Part shown: positions 13,483 to 22,039 of the stretch, in pieces | Position numbering within the stretch: the stretch's first letter is position 1 | Layout: each line of letters starts with the position of its first letter | Source of the DNA: Robinsoniella peoriensis | Lineage (GTDB): Bacteria; Bacillota; Clostridia; Lachnospirales; Lachnospiraceae | DNA: 64,000 bases | Reading direction: 5' to 3' (one strand) | Assembly (NCBI RefSeq): GCF_042680125.1 | Contig: NZ_JBHTNY010000027.1 | Program-made: the position numbers and the translations under genes | The notes under the pieces: generated by a model | Database searches by the model: none | What the model saw: only the letters and a program-made list of their open reading frames with translations | What the model was told of the DNA's origin: nothing

Positions 13483-15114
13483 TTATTCTCCCATAAATAA
13501 CTTGATATCATCTTCAACTTGTCCGATACCTGCAATGCCAAACTTTTCAACAAGGACTTTTGCAACATTAGGCGATAAAAATCCTGGCAAAGTAGGGCCA
13601 AGGTGAATATTCTTCACACCTAAATAAAGTAACGCAAGTAAGACAATTACCGCTTTTTGCTCATACCATGCGATGTTAAATGCAATCGGCAGATCGTTAA
13701 CGTCCTCAAGTTCAAATATCTCTTTCAGCTTCAATGCGATTACTGCAAGAGAGTAGGAATCATTACATTGGCCAGCATCAAGAACTCTTGGAATACCACC
13801 AATATCTCCTAACTCAAGTTTATTGTAACGGTACTTGGCACATCCTGCAGTAAGGATAACCGTATCCTTAGGTAGTTTTTCTGCAAATTCAGTGTAATAC
13901 TCACGAGATTTCATTCTGCCATCACAGCCTGCCATGACGAAAAACTTTTTAATTGCGCCTGATTTTACTGCATCAACTACTTTGTCTGCAAGAGCAAACA
14001 CTTGGTTGTGAGCAAAACCACCAACAATATTGCCTGATTCAATTTCTACAGGAGGCTTACACTGCTTTGCCATCGTAATAATTTCAGAAAAATCTTTTTT
14101 GCCATTTTCATCAGCTGTGATGTGAGGACATCCGGGATAGCCTGATGCACCGGAAGTAAAGATTCTTTTTCTGATTTCCTCGCTTCTTGGAGGTACGATA
14201 CAGTTTGTAGTAAACAGAATTGGTCCATTGAAAGTTACAAATTCAGTAACTTGCTGCCACCATGAACCGCCGTAATTTCCCGCAAAATTGTCATACTTCT
14301 TGAAGAAAGGATAATAATGTGCAGGAAGCATTTCACTATGGGTATAAACATCAACGCCTGTACCTTTTGTTTGCTCCAGTAGTTGCTCTAAATCAGTGAG
14401 GTCATGACCTGAAATCAGTATTCCGGGATTGTTTCTTACACCAATATTAACACTAGTGATTTCAGGATTTCCATATTTAGAAGTATTGGCTTCATCTAAC
14501 AGTGCCATGGCTTTAACACCAAACTCACCTGTCCTTAATGTTAAAGCTACGAGATCATCTGCCGACAATGAATCATCTAGGGTTGAAGCAAGTGCTTCAT
14601 AGATAAATGCATTAATAGCAAGATCTTCTTTGCCGATATTAAGGGCATGATGTGTATATGCCGCCATACCTTTCAAACCATAGATAATCATTTCTCTAAG
14701 AGAACGGACATCTTCATTTTCGGTTGAAAGAACACCTACTTTTGATGCTTTGTCTAACATAGACGCTCTATCGCTTACTTCAAACTCCGCTGCATCACCA
14801 AGATTAACACCGGAAACCTGTTTTTTTAGCTCGTTTCTTAAGCCAATCATTTTATAGATTTGATTTTCAATTGCACCATCATCAAAATTAGCATTTGTAA
14901 TGGTGATAAAAAGGCTTTTTAGGACTTGATGATTTACTTCGCTTATGAATTTAACATCCAGTTTGCCTTTTATAACAATTTCAGAAATCCCTTTTGTAAC
15001 ATAAATCAGTAAGTCTTGCAATTTTGCAACTTCCTCATTTTTGCCACATACGCCTCTTACCTCACAACCGGTACCTTTTGCAGTTTCTTGACATTGATAA
15101 CAAAACATACTCAT
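13483..15114 (-). CDS. hcp: Hybrid cluster protein / hydroxylamine reductase (copy 1)
   Basis: A 543-residue hybrid cluster protein. The N-terminal [4Fe-4S] motif is C-x2-C-x8-C-x5-C (CYQCQETAKGTGC...VC). Downstream segments typical of the hybrid Fe-S-O cluster are present: SGHDLTDLEQLL, HSEMLPAHYYP, TNCIVPP, GCPH, AGCDGR, TAGCAKYRYN, DAGQCNDSYS. Hcp reduces hydroxylamine in vitro and is regarded as a high-affinity NO reductase that protects against nitrosative stress. The ATG at 15114 has GGAGGGA upstream. It is the last gene of an operon with a cupin and a rubredoxin, and a Crp/Fnr-type site lies at the operon promoter. Confidence 0.95.
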   Translation of the reverse strand: MSMFCYQCQETAKGTGCEVRGVCGKNEEVAKLQDLLIYVTKGISEIVIKGKLDVKFISEVNHQVLKSLFITITNANFDDGAIENQIYKMIGLRNELKKQVSGVNLGDAAEFEVSDRASMLDKASKVGVLSTENEDVRSLREMIIYGLKGMAAYTHHALNIGKEDLAINAFIYEALASTLDDSLSADDLVALTLRTGEFGVKAMALLDEANTSKYGNPEITSVNIGVRNNPGILISGHDLTDLEQLLEQTKGTGVDVYTHSEMLPAHYYPFFKKYDNFAGNYGGSWWQQVTEFVTFNGPILFTTNCIVPPRSEEIRKRIFTSGASGYPGCPHITADENGKKDFSEIITMAKQCKPPVEIESGNIVGGFAHNQVFALADKVVDAVKSGAIKKFFVMAGCDGRMKSREYYTEFAEKLPKDTVILTAGCAKYRYNKLELGDIGGIPRVLDAGQCNDSYSLAVIALKLKEIFELEDVNDLPIAFNIAWYEQKAVIVLLALLYLGVKNIHLGPTLPGFLSPNVAKVLVEKFGIAGIGQVEDDIKLFMGE

Positions 15115-15133
15115 AATCGTTCCCTCCTTCAGA

Positions 15134-15298
15134 TTATTCCTTAACGGGTTCAAATTCATCTTTACCCACAAAACAAATTGGACAAACCCAATCATTAGGG
15201 ATATTTTCAAAAGCAGTGCCTGGTGCTATTCCACTATCAGGATCGCCTATTTGTGGGTCATAGATATATCCGCATGGGATACATACATATTTTAACAT
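15134..15298 (-). CDS. Rubredoxin (54 residues)
   Basis: A short gene: MLKYVCIPCGYIYD, the loop DPDSGIAPGTAFENIP, and WVCPICFVGKDEFEPV. Both Cys pairs of the single-iron FeS4 site are present (C-x2-C twice; CIPC and CPIC), and length fits classical rubredoxin (52-54 residues). AAAGGAGGT lies ahead of the ATG. It ends 19 bases before hcp and is the likely electron donor to Hcp or to another member of the stress system. Rubredoxins carry single electrons at low potential in the cytoplasm. Confidence 0.93.
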   Translation of the reverse strand: MLKYVCIPCGYIYDPQIGDPDSGIAPGTAFENIPNDWVCPICFVGKDEFEPVKE

Positions 15299-15337
15299 TT
15301 TTCGCACCTCCTTTCAATGTTTTTAAATTTTATTTTA

Positions 15338-15652
15338 CTATTTTAAAGGTGCTGGTGCTTTTACAACAATTAGCTCTAGCACATTTTCAAATAAATTTTT
15401 TACATTCATCTTTGTATTCACAGGGATTTTCAAAAGAGTTCCCTTATCATATTGGTGAACAGTCTGGTCATTTAGCCCGATAGATAACGTCCCCCTTACC
15501 ACTGTCATATACACGTTGGAATTAGAGAAATGTTCTGGAAGGCCTTCATCCTTATTAAAGACCATATGGATATAATGAATATTTTCATCCTGAATTACTC
15601 TTTCAACCGCTTTCTCATCTCCGGTTGACATTTCATAAATTTGCTCAATCAT
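15338..15652 (-). CDS. Small cupin-domain protein of the hcp1 operon
   Basis: A 104-residue protein with a cupin-like beta pattern: HFSNSNVYMTVVRGTLSIGL, a mid-loop DQTVHQYDKGTLLKIP and VNTKMNVKN. The usual metal-binding His set is only partly present (one HxxxxN region), so it may be a sensor or ligand-binding protein rather than an enzyme. Both hcp operons in this window include a cupin, which points to a conserved but unknown role with Hcp. The start follows GAGGAGG. It is the first gene after the Crp/Fnr-type site at 15769-15784. Confidence 0.7.
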   Translation of the reverse strand: MIEQIYEMSTGDEKAVERVIQDENIHYIHMVFNKDEGLPEHFSNSNVYMTVVRGTLSIGLNDQTVHQYDKGTLLKIPVNTKMNVKNLFENVLELIVVKAPAPLK

Positions 15653-15741
15653 TGTATATACCTCCTCTTAATTATAATAGGTTTTGAATTATCTAGATTA
15701 TTATTCAAACATTCCTTAATATTCAAATGACTAATGGTTAA

Positions 15742-15784
15742 ATTATACAACATATACCAAGAAACGTATGTTGTTTTTACAACG
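15742..15784 (-). promoter_or_regulatory. hcp1 operon promoter with Crp/Fnr-type site
   Basis: TGTTG-N6-CAACG at 15769-15784, centre 15776.5. TATAAT on the minus strand is at 15747-15742, which places the expected start at 15735 and the site centre at -41.5. No good -35 box is present, so promoter activity probably needs the activator. An additional ACAACATA half-site lies at 15747-15754. Confidence 0.72.
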
Positions 15785-15792
15785 GTTTTAAT

Positions 15793-16506
15793 TTATTTAT
15801 TATAATTAATCGCTTTAACAGGACAAGTGGATATTGTTTGGTTAAGCCTTTCTTCGTCTATTTCAGAGTCAAAAGATTTTATATATGCTTTTTTACCTTG
15901 CATACCAAAAATCTCAGAATAATTTTTAGTACATAATGTGCAGCCCATACAAGATTCCCTGTTTAATTTAAGTCCACTTGTTTTCTCTTCTTTCTGTACT
16001 ATATCTTCGTCCTTAACAATTTTTGCAGTAATCCACGAAAAAACAATGATTGCAATTACAGTTAATATCCAACGAATTGCCATGAATTTAAACCCTAAAA
16101 ATTTAACTTCGTTTAATAGCATTGGAACCTTAATTACTGCCCATGAGCTTAGAATTATAACTAGATTTCGTACAGATGCCCCTTTTTTATGAAGCATGAC
16201 GCACATAGGAAATGCTGCATATATCGGACCTGCAGATATGCTGCCTAAAACAAACGACAGTATGATACCTTTAACTTTGGCTTCTTTACCTAAGTATTTC
16301 GTAATTTTTTCTTTTGCAACCCATGTATCTAAAAGTGCCGTTAGAACAAATATTACTGGCATTATCATAAGCATTTCTTTAATGTAATAGGCACTATTTT
16401 TAATTGATGTTACACCCATATCCGGTTTTACCACAAACATAAAGATATAGGCAACTGCAACCACTATCAAGAAAATATTCTCTTTTGCTTTTTTTATAAT
16501 TTTCAT
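15793..16506 (-). CDS. COG0701-type permease half with C-terminal ferredoxin domain
   Basis: A 237-residue protein with five or so membrane segments (residues 10-28, 47-65, 80-100, 110-130, 145-165) of the DUF318/COG0701 permease type. The soluble tail at about 185-235 reads CMGCTLCTKN...CPVKAI, which fits one [4Fe-4S] cluster. Whole COG0701 permeases have eight to ten segments in one chain, so this is one half; its partner overlaps by four bases (ATGA). The fused cluster suggests redox-gated transport or electron delivery to the membrane. Substrate unknown. Confidence 0.72.
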   Translation of the reverse strand: MKIIKKAKENIFLIVVAVAYIFMFVVKPDMGVTSIKNSAYYIKEMLMIMPVIFVLTALLDTWVAKEKITKYLGKEAKVKGIILSFVLGSISAGPIYAAFPMCVMLHKKGASVRNLVIILSSWAVIKVPMLLNEVKFLGFKFMAIRWILTVIAIIVFSWITAKIVKDEDIVQKEEKTSGLKLNRESCMGCTLCTKNYSEIFGMQGKKAYIKSFDSEIDEERLNQTISTCPVKAINYNK

Positions 16507-16985
16507 ATAATCACCCCCATCACCATCGCAATAATTATGGCAAATATAAAGCTTAATCCATTTCTTGCGGCAGTAAATTTGAGCCCAAATTCACGCTTTT
16601 CAAGTGGAAATGTAACTACACCCACCATCGTAAGTGTTGTTAGAAATGCAACAGAAGGAATAACACTAACTCCTGCATTAACCAGTGTGCCTACAAGGGG
16701 AAATGCGATAAAAGCTGGTATAAGTGTTATTGTTCCAAATGCTGCTGAAGCCACCGTAGCTATAATCAATGGTTGACTACCTACAAATGTGGCAATATTC
16801 TCTGGAGGTAAAATAGTTAGAATCAAACCAATCATAAAAATGATTGATAAAATACTACCTAACATACCTTTACCCATACCAAATGCCATTTTAAGCGCTT
16901 TCTTTGTTTTTACTTTATCCCTTTTTAAAGAAATAATAAGAAATATAATAGTTCCTACCCAAATTGCTAATGTAAAAATATCCAT
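16503..16985 (-). CDS. COG0701-type permease, partner half
   Basis: A 160-residue membrane protein with four hydrophobic segments (about residues 5-20, 42-62, 72-112, 138-158). The motif LIPAFIAFPLVGTLVNAGVS corresponds to the signature loop of COG0701 permeases. Start at 16985 is taken six bases after GGAGG; the ATG two codons earlier abuts the binding site. It is divergent from crp1 and shares a 112-base intergenic region with it. Together with the downstream half it probably makes one transporter; ligand not known. Confidence 0.72.
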   Translation of the reverse strand: MDIFTLAIWVGTIIFLIISLKRDKVKTKKALKMAFGMGKGMLGSILSIIFMIGLILTILPPENIATFVGSQPLIIATVASAAFGTITLIPAFIAFPLVGTLVNAGVSVIPSVAFLTTLTMVGVVTFPLEKREFGLKFTAARNGLSFIFAIIIAMVMGVII

Positions 16986-17043
16986 ACTCATCCTCCACTC
17001 TCTTCGTTATGTTATGAGTATAAATTAATTTATTAGCAACGAA

Positions 17044-17072
17044 TAGACACTAAGGTTTCTTTTTGTTATAAT
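17044..17072 (+). promoter_or_regulatory. Promoter of crp1
   Basis: TAGACA (17044-17049), 17-base spacer, TATAAT (17067-17072), 26 bases before the ATG. No TGTTG-N6-CAACA site was found here. Confidence 0.7.
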
Positions 17073-17097
17073 AGTTTTGTAAGGGAGGCTAATTCAT

Positions 17098-17745
17098 ATG
17101 AACACTGATATTTTACAGAGCATTCCATTGTTTACCACAATAAGCAAGTCTAATTTAGAAAAACAAATTACAGATAACCACATTTACCAGAAGCAATATA
17201 TGAAGTGGGTGACAGTCCATAATGCAAATGAAACTTGCCGTACATTAGATATTGTATTGTCTGGAAGCTTGGTTGCGTATTCTTTATCAACTAACGGTTC
17301 ATCCACTACGATGTTTGATTTTAGTCAGGGAAGTGTGATAGGAGCAAATTTATTATTTGGTGAAAATCACAATTATCCCCTTAATATTTACTGCCTTACA
17401 GATTGTCAAATTGTTCACATTGATACAAGTGCCGTTTTGGAATTTTTACATGACTACGATTTTACATTGCACTATATAAAGTCAGTCTCACAAAATTCAC
17501 AAGGTATAAACCAAAAGATAGCGATGTTTACGCAAAGAACACTTCGTGAAAATATTATGGATTATTTTAAACAACAAGCTATCATACAGAAATCTTCGAT
17601 AATTCTGCTTCCAATGAGTAAAAGACAACTGGCAGATTATTTTAGCGTACAAAGACCTTCTCTGTTTAGAGAGCTTAAAAAATTAAAAGAGGAGGGTATT
17701 ATCGAAATTAATAACCATACAATCACAATAAAAAAAGAATACTGA
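17098..17745 (+). CDS. Crp/Fnr-family transcription regulator 1
   Basis: A 215-residue regulator. Residues 10-120 are a cyclic-nucleotide-binding-like beta-barrel (DIVLSGSLVAYSLSTNGS, FDFSQGSVIGANLLFG), and residues 150-205 hold a winged helix with SKRQLADYFSVQRPSLFREL as the recognition helix. No conserved Cys cluster for an Fnr-type Fe-S is seen; effector unknown. GGGAGG precedes the ATG. It is divergent from the split permease, which is its most likely target. It is more distant from the other two regulators here than they are from each other. Confidence 0.88.
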   Translation: MNTDILQSIPLFTTISKSNLEKQITDNHIYQKQYMKWVTVHNANETCRTLDIVLSGSLVAYSLSTNGSSTTMFDFSQGSVIGANLLFGENHNYPLNIYCLTDCQIVHIDTSAVLEFLHDYDFTLHYIKSVSQNSQGINQKIAMFTQRTLRENIMDYFKQQAIIQKSSIILLPMSKRQLADYFSVQRPSLFRELKKLKEEGIIEINNHTITIKKEY

Positions 17746-17746
17746 A

Positions 17747-17792
17747 AAAAGGAATCATACAGCAAGGTAAAACCGCTGATTGATTCCTTTTC
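17747..17792 (+). terminator. Terminator of crp1
   Basis: AAAAGGAATCA and TGATTCCTTTT form the stem, with T-rich sequence at the end. The following 270 bases up to the next operator hold no gene that I can support; the short open frames there lack binding sites. Confidence 0.75.
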
Positions 17793-18066
17793 TAAATATG
17801 TTAAAGTTAATTTCAAAATTAAAGTATCTACTCTGGCGTCATAATCTATTGTCAACTCACCATAAAAACCAGCTTACGCAATTCACTTTCAACAACCATT
17901 TCTATTTTAAAAATATTAATAGTATCTACATCAGGACAGCAAAAACATATGTCTCCTTCATAGCACAATAGTGGTTTCCATCCATATCATAAAATGTCCA
18001 CATACAGGAACCTCTTCGGTAGCACTTTGGGGCACTATTCCTCATCTCGCTAAATAAACACCTATA

Positions 18067-18103
18067 TGTTGCGCTTGCAACATATAAAAATTTGATTTAT
18101 ACT
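18067..18103 (+). promoter_or_regulatory. crp2 promoter covered by a Crp/Fnr-type site
   Basis: TGTTG-CGCTTG-CAACA at 18067-18082 within a longer palindrome (18063-18086). TTGCAA (18075-18080), 17-base spacer, and TATACT (18098-18103) form a candidate promoter, so the site covers the -35. This geometry fits repression, probably autoregulation of crp2. Confidence 0.65.
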
Positions 18104-18124
18104 CCTTTCAAGGAGGTGGTCTAA

Positions 18125-18790
18125 GTGCATGACGTATATCTCAAACAACTTCAGAAAATGCCATTATTCGAAGGAATCAAAGAGGCCCAAATTGATTCTG
18201 TACTTACTTGTCTGGGTAGCTATTTACGTTCATACAAAAAGGGAGAACTTATTTTTCTTGCAGGTGAATCAATAAAATCTGTTGGCGTCATTTTAAGTGG
18301 AGCTGTTAATATGATTAAAGAGGATATTTGGGGCACCCAAACACTTATCGTTTCCATGAAAACAGGAGAAGTATTTGGAGAAACTTTTGCCTGTGGAAAC
18401 CTTTCCGACTCTAAAGTTACTTTTGCTGTAAGCGCAGACTGTTTGATTTTATTTCTTCCTTATAACAAAGTCTTGCATTCTTGCAGCATGTCCTGCACCT
18501 TTCATCATCGGCTAATCGAAAATATGGTAAGTCTTATTAGCAGTAAGAATGTCCAACTGATAGAAAAAATCGAAGTGACCTCTAAAAAAACCTTGCGTGA
18601 AAAAATTTTGACCTATCTTTCCATTCAGGCCCAACAGCAGGGATGTTCATATTTTGATATTCCTTTGAGACGTCTTGAGATGGCTGCTTATCTATGTGCA
18701 GATCGCAGCGCATTAACCCGTGAATTATCGCAAATGCGCTCCGAGGGTTTGCTGGACTTCGAAAAGAATACATTTCATCTCTTGAAATGA
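18125..18790 (+). CDS. Crp/Fnr-family regulator 2, HcpR-like
   Basis: A 221-residue regulator with an N-terminal sensor barrel (KGELIFLAGESIKSVGVILS, MKTGEVFGETFACG), dimer helix and C-terminal winged helix (LRRLEMAAYLCADRSALTREL). GTG at 18125 is the start, after AAGGAGG. The pattern GEVFGET(F/Y)AC and the CSxxC-like segment HSCSMSC near residue 120 are shared with regulator 3, which suggests the same sensor type; in HcpR-type proteins the sensor domain responds to NO. Neighbouring TGTTG-N6-CAACA sites, one in its own promoter and others before both hcp operons, make it or regulator 3 the candidate master regulator. Confidence 0.85.
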   Translation: MHDVYLKQLQKMPLFEGIKEAQIDSVLTCLGSYLRSYKKGELIFLAGESIKSVGVILSGAVNMIKEDIWGTQTLIVSMKTGEVFGETFACGNLSDSKVTFAVSADCLILFLPYNKVLHSCSMSCTFHHRLIENMVSLISSKNVQLIEKIEVTSKKTLREKILTYLSIQAQQQGCSYFDIPLRRLEMAAYLCADRSALTRELSQMRSEGLLDFEKNTFHLLK

Positions 18791-18867
18791 AACAGTAAGC
18801 ATCCCCCCAATTTTACCTATTGGTCTTTTACATCGGTTTCACCCACTACACTTTCTGATATGACCAA

Positions 18868-19572
18868 TTAATACGCAGTGCATTCTGTTTCATAAAAAGC
18901 AAAAACTTCATCCAATTTTCCTGTCAAAATTACGCCATGCCCAGGTGCGATACATTTCAAATTCCAGTCTGCCAAGCCCAAAACAGCGCGTTTTTCATTG
19001 GGAGTTGCCTGTGCAAACACTTTGTCGAAATATGTTTTTGCTCCTTGTAAAACACTATCATTGGTATAGTCTTTATCCAAGGGCGGTTCGCATCCCAAAT
19101 ATTGCCCAAACAAATCATTTGAAAACAAAATTTGCTCATTTTCAAAATAAGTGACCATATTATCATCCCAATGTAATCCTGGCGTATGGGTAAAGCGGAA
19201 CGCAAATGTTCCAATTTTCAACGTAGATAAATTTGCCACTTCTATAAAATTTGCATTTGGATAACGGGAAACCAAGCGGTGTTTGCAAGCTACTGTGCAG
19301 TAAATTGGAATATCTGCCCTATCAGCCAGCAATAGTTCAAGAGCTCCACTATGATCCTCCTCGGAATGATTAAGGATGATCGCATCCAACTGGCTAAGAG
19401 GAACGAGTTGTTTTAGTTCTGCCAAGAACATCTCTCCTGCTTTTTCAGGAACAGTATCAATAAGCACATTTTTTTCTCCCCGCAGTAGATACGCCAAAAA
19501 TGAAAAACTACGATCCGGCTTTTGGATAACCTTTCCGAGAACTGTACAAACATCAGAAATTGAATAATGCAT
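18868..19572 (-). CDS. Flavodiiron-type MBL protein without flavodoxin domain (ODP-like)
   Basis: A 234-residue diiron protein with the complete flavodiiron ligand set in a metallo-beta-lactamase fold: HSEEDH (HxExDH), GLHWDDNM, SNDLFGQY and APGHG. Flavodiiron proteins usually have about 400 residues with a C-terminal FMN-binding flavodoxin; that domain is absent and no flavodoxin gene follows. Stand-alone forms are known as oxygen-binding diiron proteins (ODP) and can sense or bind O2; full-length forms reduce O2 or NO. The start follows GGGAGGAAG. A Crp/Fnr-type site lies upstream at 19650-19665. Confidence 0.87.
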   Translation of the reverse strand: MHYSISDVCTVLGKVIQKPDRSFSFLAYLLRGEKNVLIDTVPEKAGEMFLAELKQLVPLSQLDAIILNHSEEDHSGALELLLADRADIPIYCTVACKHRLVSRYPNANFIEVANLSTLKIGTFAFRFTHTPGLHWDDNMVTYFENEQILFSNDLFGQYLGCEPPLDKDYTNDSVLQGAKTYFDKVFAQATPNEKRAVLGLADWNLKCIAPGHGVILTGKLDEVFAFYETECTAY

Positions 19573-19623
19573 AAATCTTCCTCCCTTTATTCATGATTGT
19601 TTTTTTACATTAATGATAGTTTT

Positions 19624-19665
19624 AGTTTAACATAATGTTTGCCAGATAATGTTGCGTACGCAACA
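19624..19665 (-). promoter_or_regulatory. Crp/Fnr-type site before the diiron protein gene
   Basis: TGTTG-CGTACG-CAACA at 19650-19665, a perfect palindrome with centre 19657.5. A weak -10, TAAACT on the minus strand at 19629-19624, would place the centre near -40.5. The adjoining 19.67-19.88 kb stretch has short open frames but nothing that I recognise. Confidence 0.65.
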
Positions 19666-19881
19666 TGAAAATAAAAAATAATTATAAACAGCGAATAAGA
19701 ACAATAGAGGCTAAAAGCAGAAAAACAAACTAAAAAGAAATAGGTCAAATCTCAGCCTTAGAGGAAGATGGTATACAACAAAAAATGTGACTCTATTATA
19801 TAGCGCCCACGATAAAGTATACAACCATATTGTAATTTGGAAGGATCGGCTACTCCAAGAATATAAGAATGTTATGAAATA

Positions 19882-19914
19882 AAAAAAGGTGAGAACTTTA
19901 TTGTTTGCTCCCAC
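19882..19914 (-). terminator. Terminator of crp3
   Basis: Minus-strand stem GGTGGGAGC / GTTCTCACC (with G-U pairs) followed by TTTTTTT, about 60 bases after the crp3 stop. Confidence 0.75.
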
Positions 19915-19972
19915 CACTTCATTTTTTTGCAAGCGTAACTGGATTTTCCTTGTATGTCCAACATAATAAATT

Positions 19973-20638
19973 TCATTCCAGGTCGGATTTAATACAAAAG
20001 TGGTTTCTATGAACCGTTATCAGCCCTTCTCGTTGCATTTTGCCTAATTCATTAGAAAGCGCGCTGCGGTCTACGCTTAAGTAATCGGCCATTTGCTGCC
20101 GGTTAAAAGGGATGTCAAATTCACGCCTACCCTCACGAGTCGACTGGAAGGAAAGGTAAGAAAGCAACCGCCCGCGGATTGACTTTGCCGAAGTGTGAAA
20201 AATATGACGCGATAAAGTTAAGTTCTTTTGAGATGAGATTGTCAGTAGGTTACGAATTAGCTTTCCATGGTGTCCGCAGGCGGATGAACACGGTTGTAAT
20301 GTTTTGGCTACATTCAGAAATAAAACTACTGTGCTTTCAGCAGCCACCGCACTAACCATCAAGGGTTCTCCCGGTGCACAGGCATAGGTTTCTGCAAATA
20401 CTTGACCATACCCGATTTTATCTAAAACACTTTTATTTCCCCAGAGGTCATCATACTCAATAGAAACACTACCGGTTATTACTATCCCAATTTTATGAAC
20501 AGTATCTCCTGCACGGTAAATCACTTCATCTTTTTGGTAGCATTTCTCTTCCGCCATCAGGCAGACCAACATAGAAGTCACTTCTTCTGGCGTAATTCCA
20601 CGAAACAAACTTGTATTTGATAAAAAAAGTGCATCCAT
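19973..20638 (-). CDS. Crp/Fnr-family regulator 3, HcpR-like
   Basis: A 221-residue regulator. The sensor barrel covers residues 10-115 (KDEVIYRAGDTVHKIGIVIT, GYGQVFAETYACAPGE), and the winged helix lies at 165-215 (FNRQQMADYLSVDRSALSNEL). It shares the AETYAC region and a CSSACGHH segment with regulator 2 (GETFAC, CSMSC), so they are paralogues. ATG 20638 is used, after GGTGGGA, over the ATG at 20653. No TGTTG-N6-CAACA site lies in its own upstream region. It is encoded after the hemerythrin and DUF2249 genes and may be separately transcribed. Confidence 0.85.
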   Translation of the reverse strand: MDALFLSNTSLFRGITPEEVTSMLVCLMAEEKCYQKDEVIYRAGDTVHKIGIVITGSVSIEYDDLWGNKSVLDKIGYGQVFAETYACAPGEPLMVSAVAAESTVVLFLNVAKTLQPCSSACGHHGKLIRNLLTISSQKNLTLSRHIFHTSAKSIRGRLLSYLSFQSTREGRREFDIPFNRQQMADYLSVDRSALSNELGKMQREGLITVHRNHFCIKSDLE

Positions 20639-20771
20639 CTTTATTCCCACCATTTCATATTACATCATATACATTTGCTAAGGCTATAATACTATGAGCC
20701 GAAGATCAAGTCGATATATAGCGTTGATTCTCAGCTACACTTTTAGAGTATTTTTTAGTGAAAAAACGGGT

Positions 20772-21475
20772 TTACTGCACCTTGACTTCGGGATTCTTTT
20801 CCCCAAACTTCTCCATCAATTCCTGCTCAATTTCGTTGCACTGCTTTCCTGATTTCTCACGAGTCTTGATTAGCTTATATGCTTGAAATAGCTGTGATGG
20901 TCCGATTTCTGAACTAAAATAACCAATTCCCTGATTCCACGCCAAAAGTTCAAAGACATCGTCCAGCGCAGCAGAATCAAGTCCATGGATATATGCCTTT
21001 ACTAATTCTCTTGTTGCCTGACGCATTCGCCCTGCACCCACAGCATTTGTCAAAGAAAGCAGTAGTCGAATCTCGTATGGCAACGTTCGCTTTTGATCAT
21101 TCCATGTAAGATCCCAAAAGTCCACAGCTATTTTGCCCAACCTTTCATCAATCATGGGATAGTTCAGCAAAGCCAGGGGGCGGAAGGGAGCCACTTCAGC
21201 CGTCCCAGTCTCCAGCACACGGTAGAAATAAATATGAAACTCATCTCCCCCCACTTGTTTTGTAAAATGTTCAAATCCCATGGCTTCCATCGGTGCATAA
21301 AGGGGTAGCGGCTCAAAAGTTTGAATAATTGTTAACCCAGAACCTTTGCTCAAACCGGCACACGTTTTTGCAATCCGGGAAAAAAATTTCCTTGTAATTG
21401 GCGAACATCAATGCGTTCAAAATTTGAAATATCCTTTTTCCATTGTTCATTGCCAATAGTATTGCCCCCCCCTTT
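20772..21475 (-). pseudogene. DUF2249 - AhpD-like fusion gene, apparently frameshifted
   Basis: Residues in two frames together form one protein. Frame one (about 21460-21355) encodes NFERIDVRQLQGNFFPGLQK, the DUF2249 start. Frame two (20772-21353) continues LSKGSGLTIIQTFEPLPLY and EAMGFEHF, the rest of DUF2249, and then a helical AhpD/carboxymuconolactone-like domain (LLLSLTNAVGAGRMRQATRE). The frames meet in a GC-rich spot near 21355-21370 and differ by one base, as if a G had been lost. No ATG is in frame one; a run of eight G lies just after the hemerythrin stop, so a second length error there is possible. It is either a recent pseudogene or a sequencing artefact. Function of intact homologues: unknown, linked to nitrosative stress genes. 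Confidence 0.65.
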
Positions 21476-22036
21476 CTAAGAACTATATTTCCCCGTAAGC
21501 TGTTTCAGCAATTGCAAAGCGGTTTCCTGAACACCATCGTCTTCTGCCTGCTCTTCAAACCGCTCTACCTCAACGTCGATGTTCTGCAAGATATCATCAG
21601 CAAGGCTGCGACGTGCATAGGTATAAACAACATTATTTTCTTTGTCAATATGGCGTTGTAACAGATTTGCCCAAGCACCTGAATTTACCAAAATTTCCAA
21701 TTTGTCTATGGCATTTTGCGTAGCTTCATACCGTTCTAATGCTTGTTCAAGTTCACCTAAGTGAAACCTTCCCATATCATGCTCAACATACATACCATGT
21801 TGAATAAGGTTTACAGCCGTAGGCCCCAACCGCTCCATCATCTCTCGAAATAAAATCTGCTCCTCTTTTCCATGATGATGTTTATCCGCATAGGTTCGTG
21901 CAAAGGTAATCATATCCCGAAAATCATTCACTTCTACAGAGTAACCTTCCAATATGCGGCAACATGCATTACGTATAACTTTTACAAGGCTAAGAATATT
22001 CTCATGTTCCAGCACCATTAAATCAATAGAGTTCAT
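21476..22036 (-). CDS. Hemerythrin-domain protein
   Basis: A 186-residue four-helix protein. The diiron ligands of the hemerythrin HHE fold are visible: LEHEN near residue 10, HHHGKEEQILF near 53-62, EHDMGR near 88, and RHIDKENNVVY near 128. Such domains bind O2 or NO, or repair iron centres (as in the related RIC/YtfE family). The DUF2249 gene next to it is a known partner of hemerythrin domains in some bacteria. AGGAGG precedes the ATG. It is four bases after the unknown gene upstream, so they form one operon. Confidence 0.87.
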   Translation of the reverse strand: MNSIDLMVLEHENILSLVKVIRNACCRILEGYSVEVNDFRDMITFARTYADKHHHGKEEQILFREMMERLGPTAVNLIQHGMYVEHDMGRFHLGELEQALERYEATQNAIDKLEILVNSGAWANLLQRHIDKENNVVYTYARRSLADDILQNIDVEVERFEEQAEDDGVQETALQLLKQLTGKYSS

Positions 22037-22039
22037 TTT

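Noticed and set aside
17020..17033. AT-only palindrome between the permease and crp1 genes as an operator
   Set aside because: ATAAATTAATTTAT is expected by chance in such AT-rich DNA; no second copy supports it.
17780..17971. 63-residue plus-strand open frame after crp1
   Set aside because: Starts inside the terminator of crp1, has no binding site and a random-looking composition.
19711..19932. Minus-strand open frame, and a plus-strand frame at about 19717-19881
   Set aside because: No ribosome binding site, no recognisable domain, AT-rich intergenic DNA between divergent redox genes.
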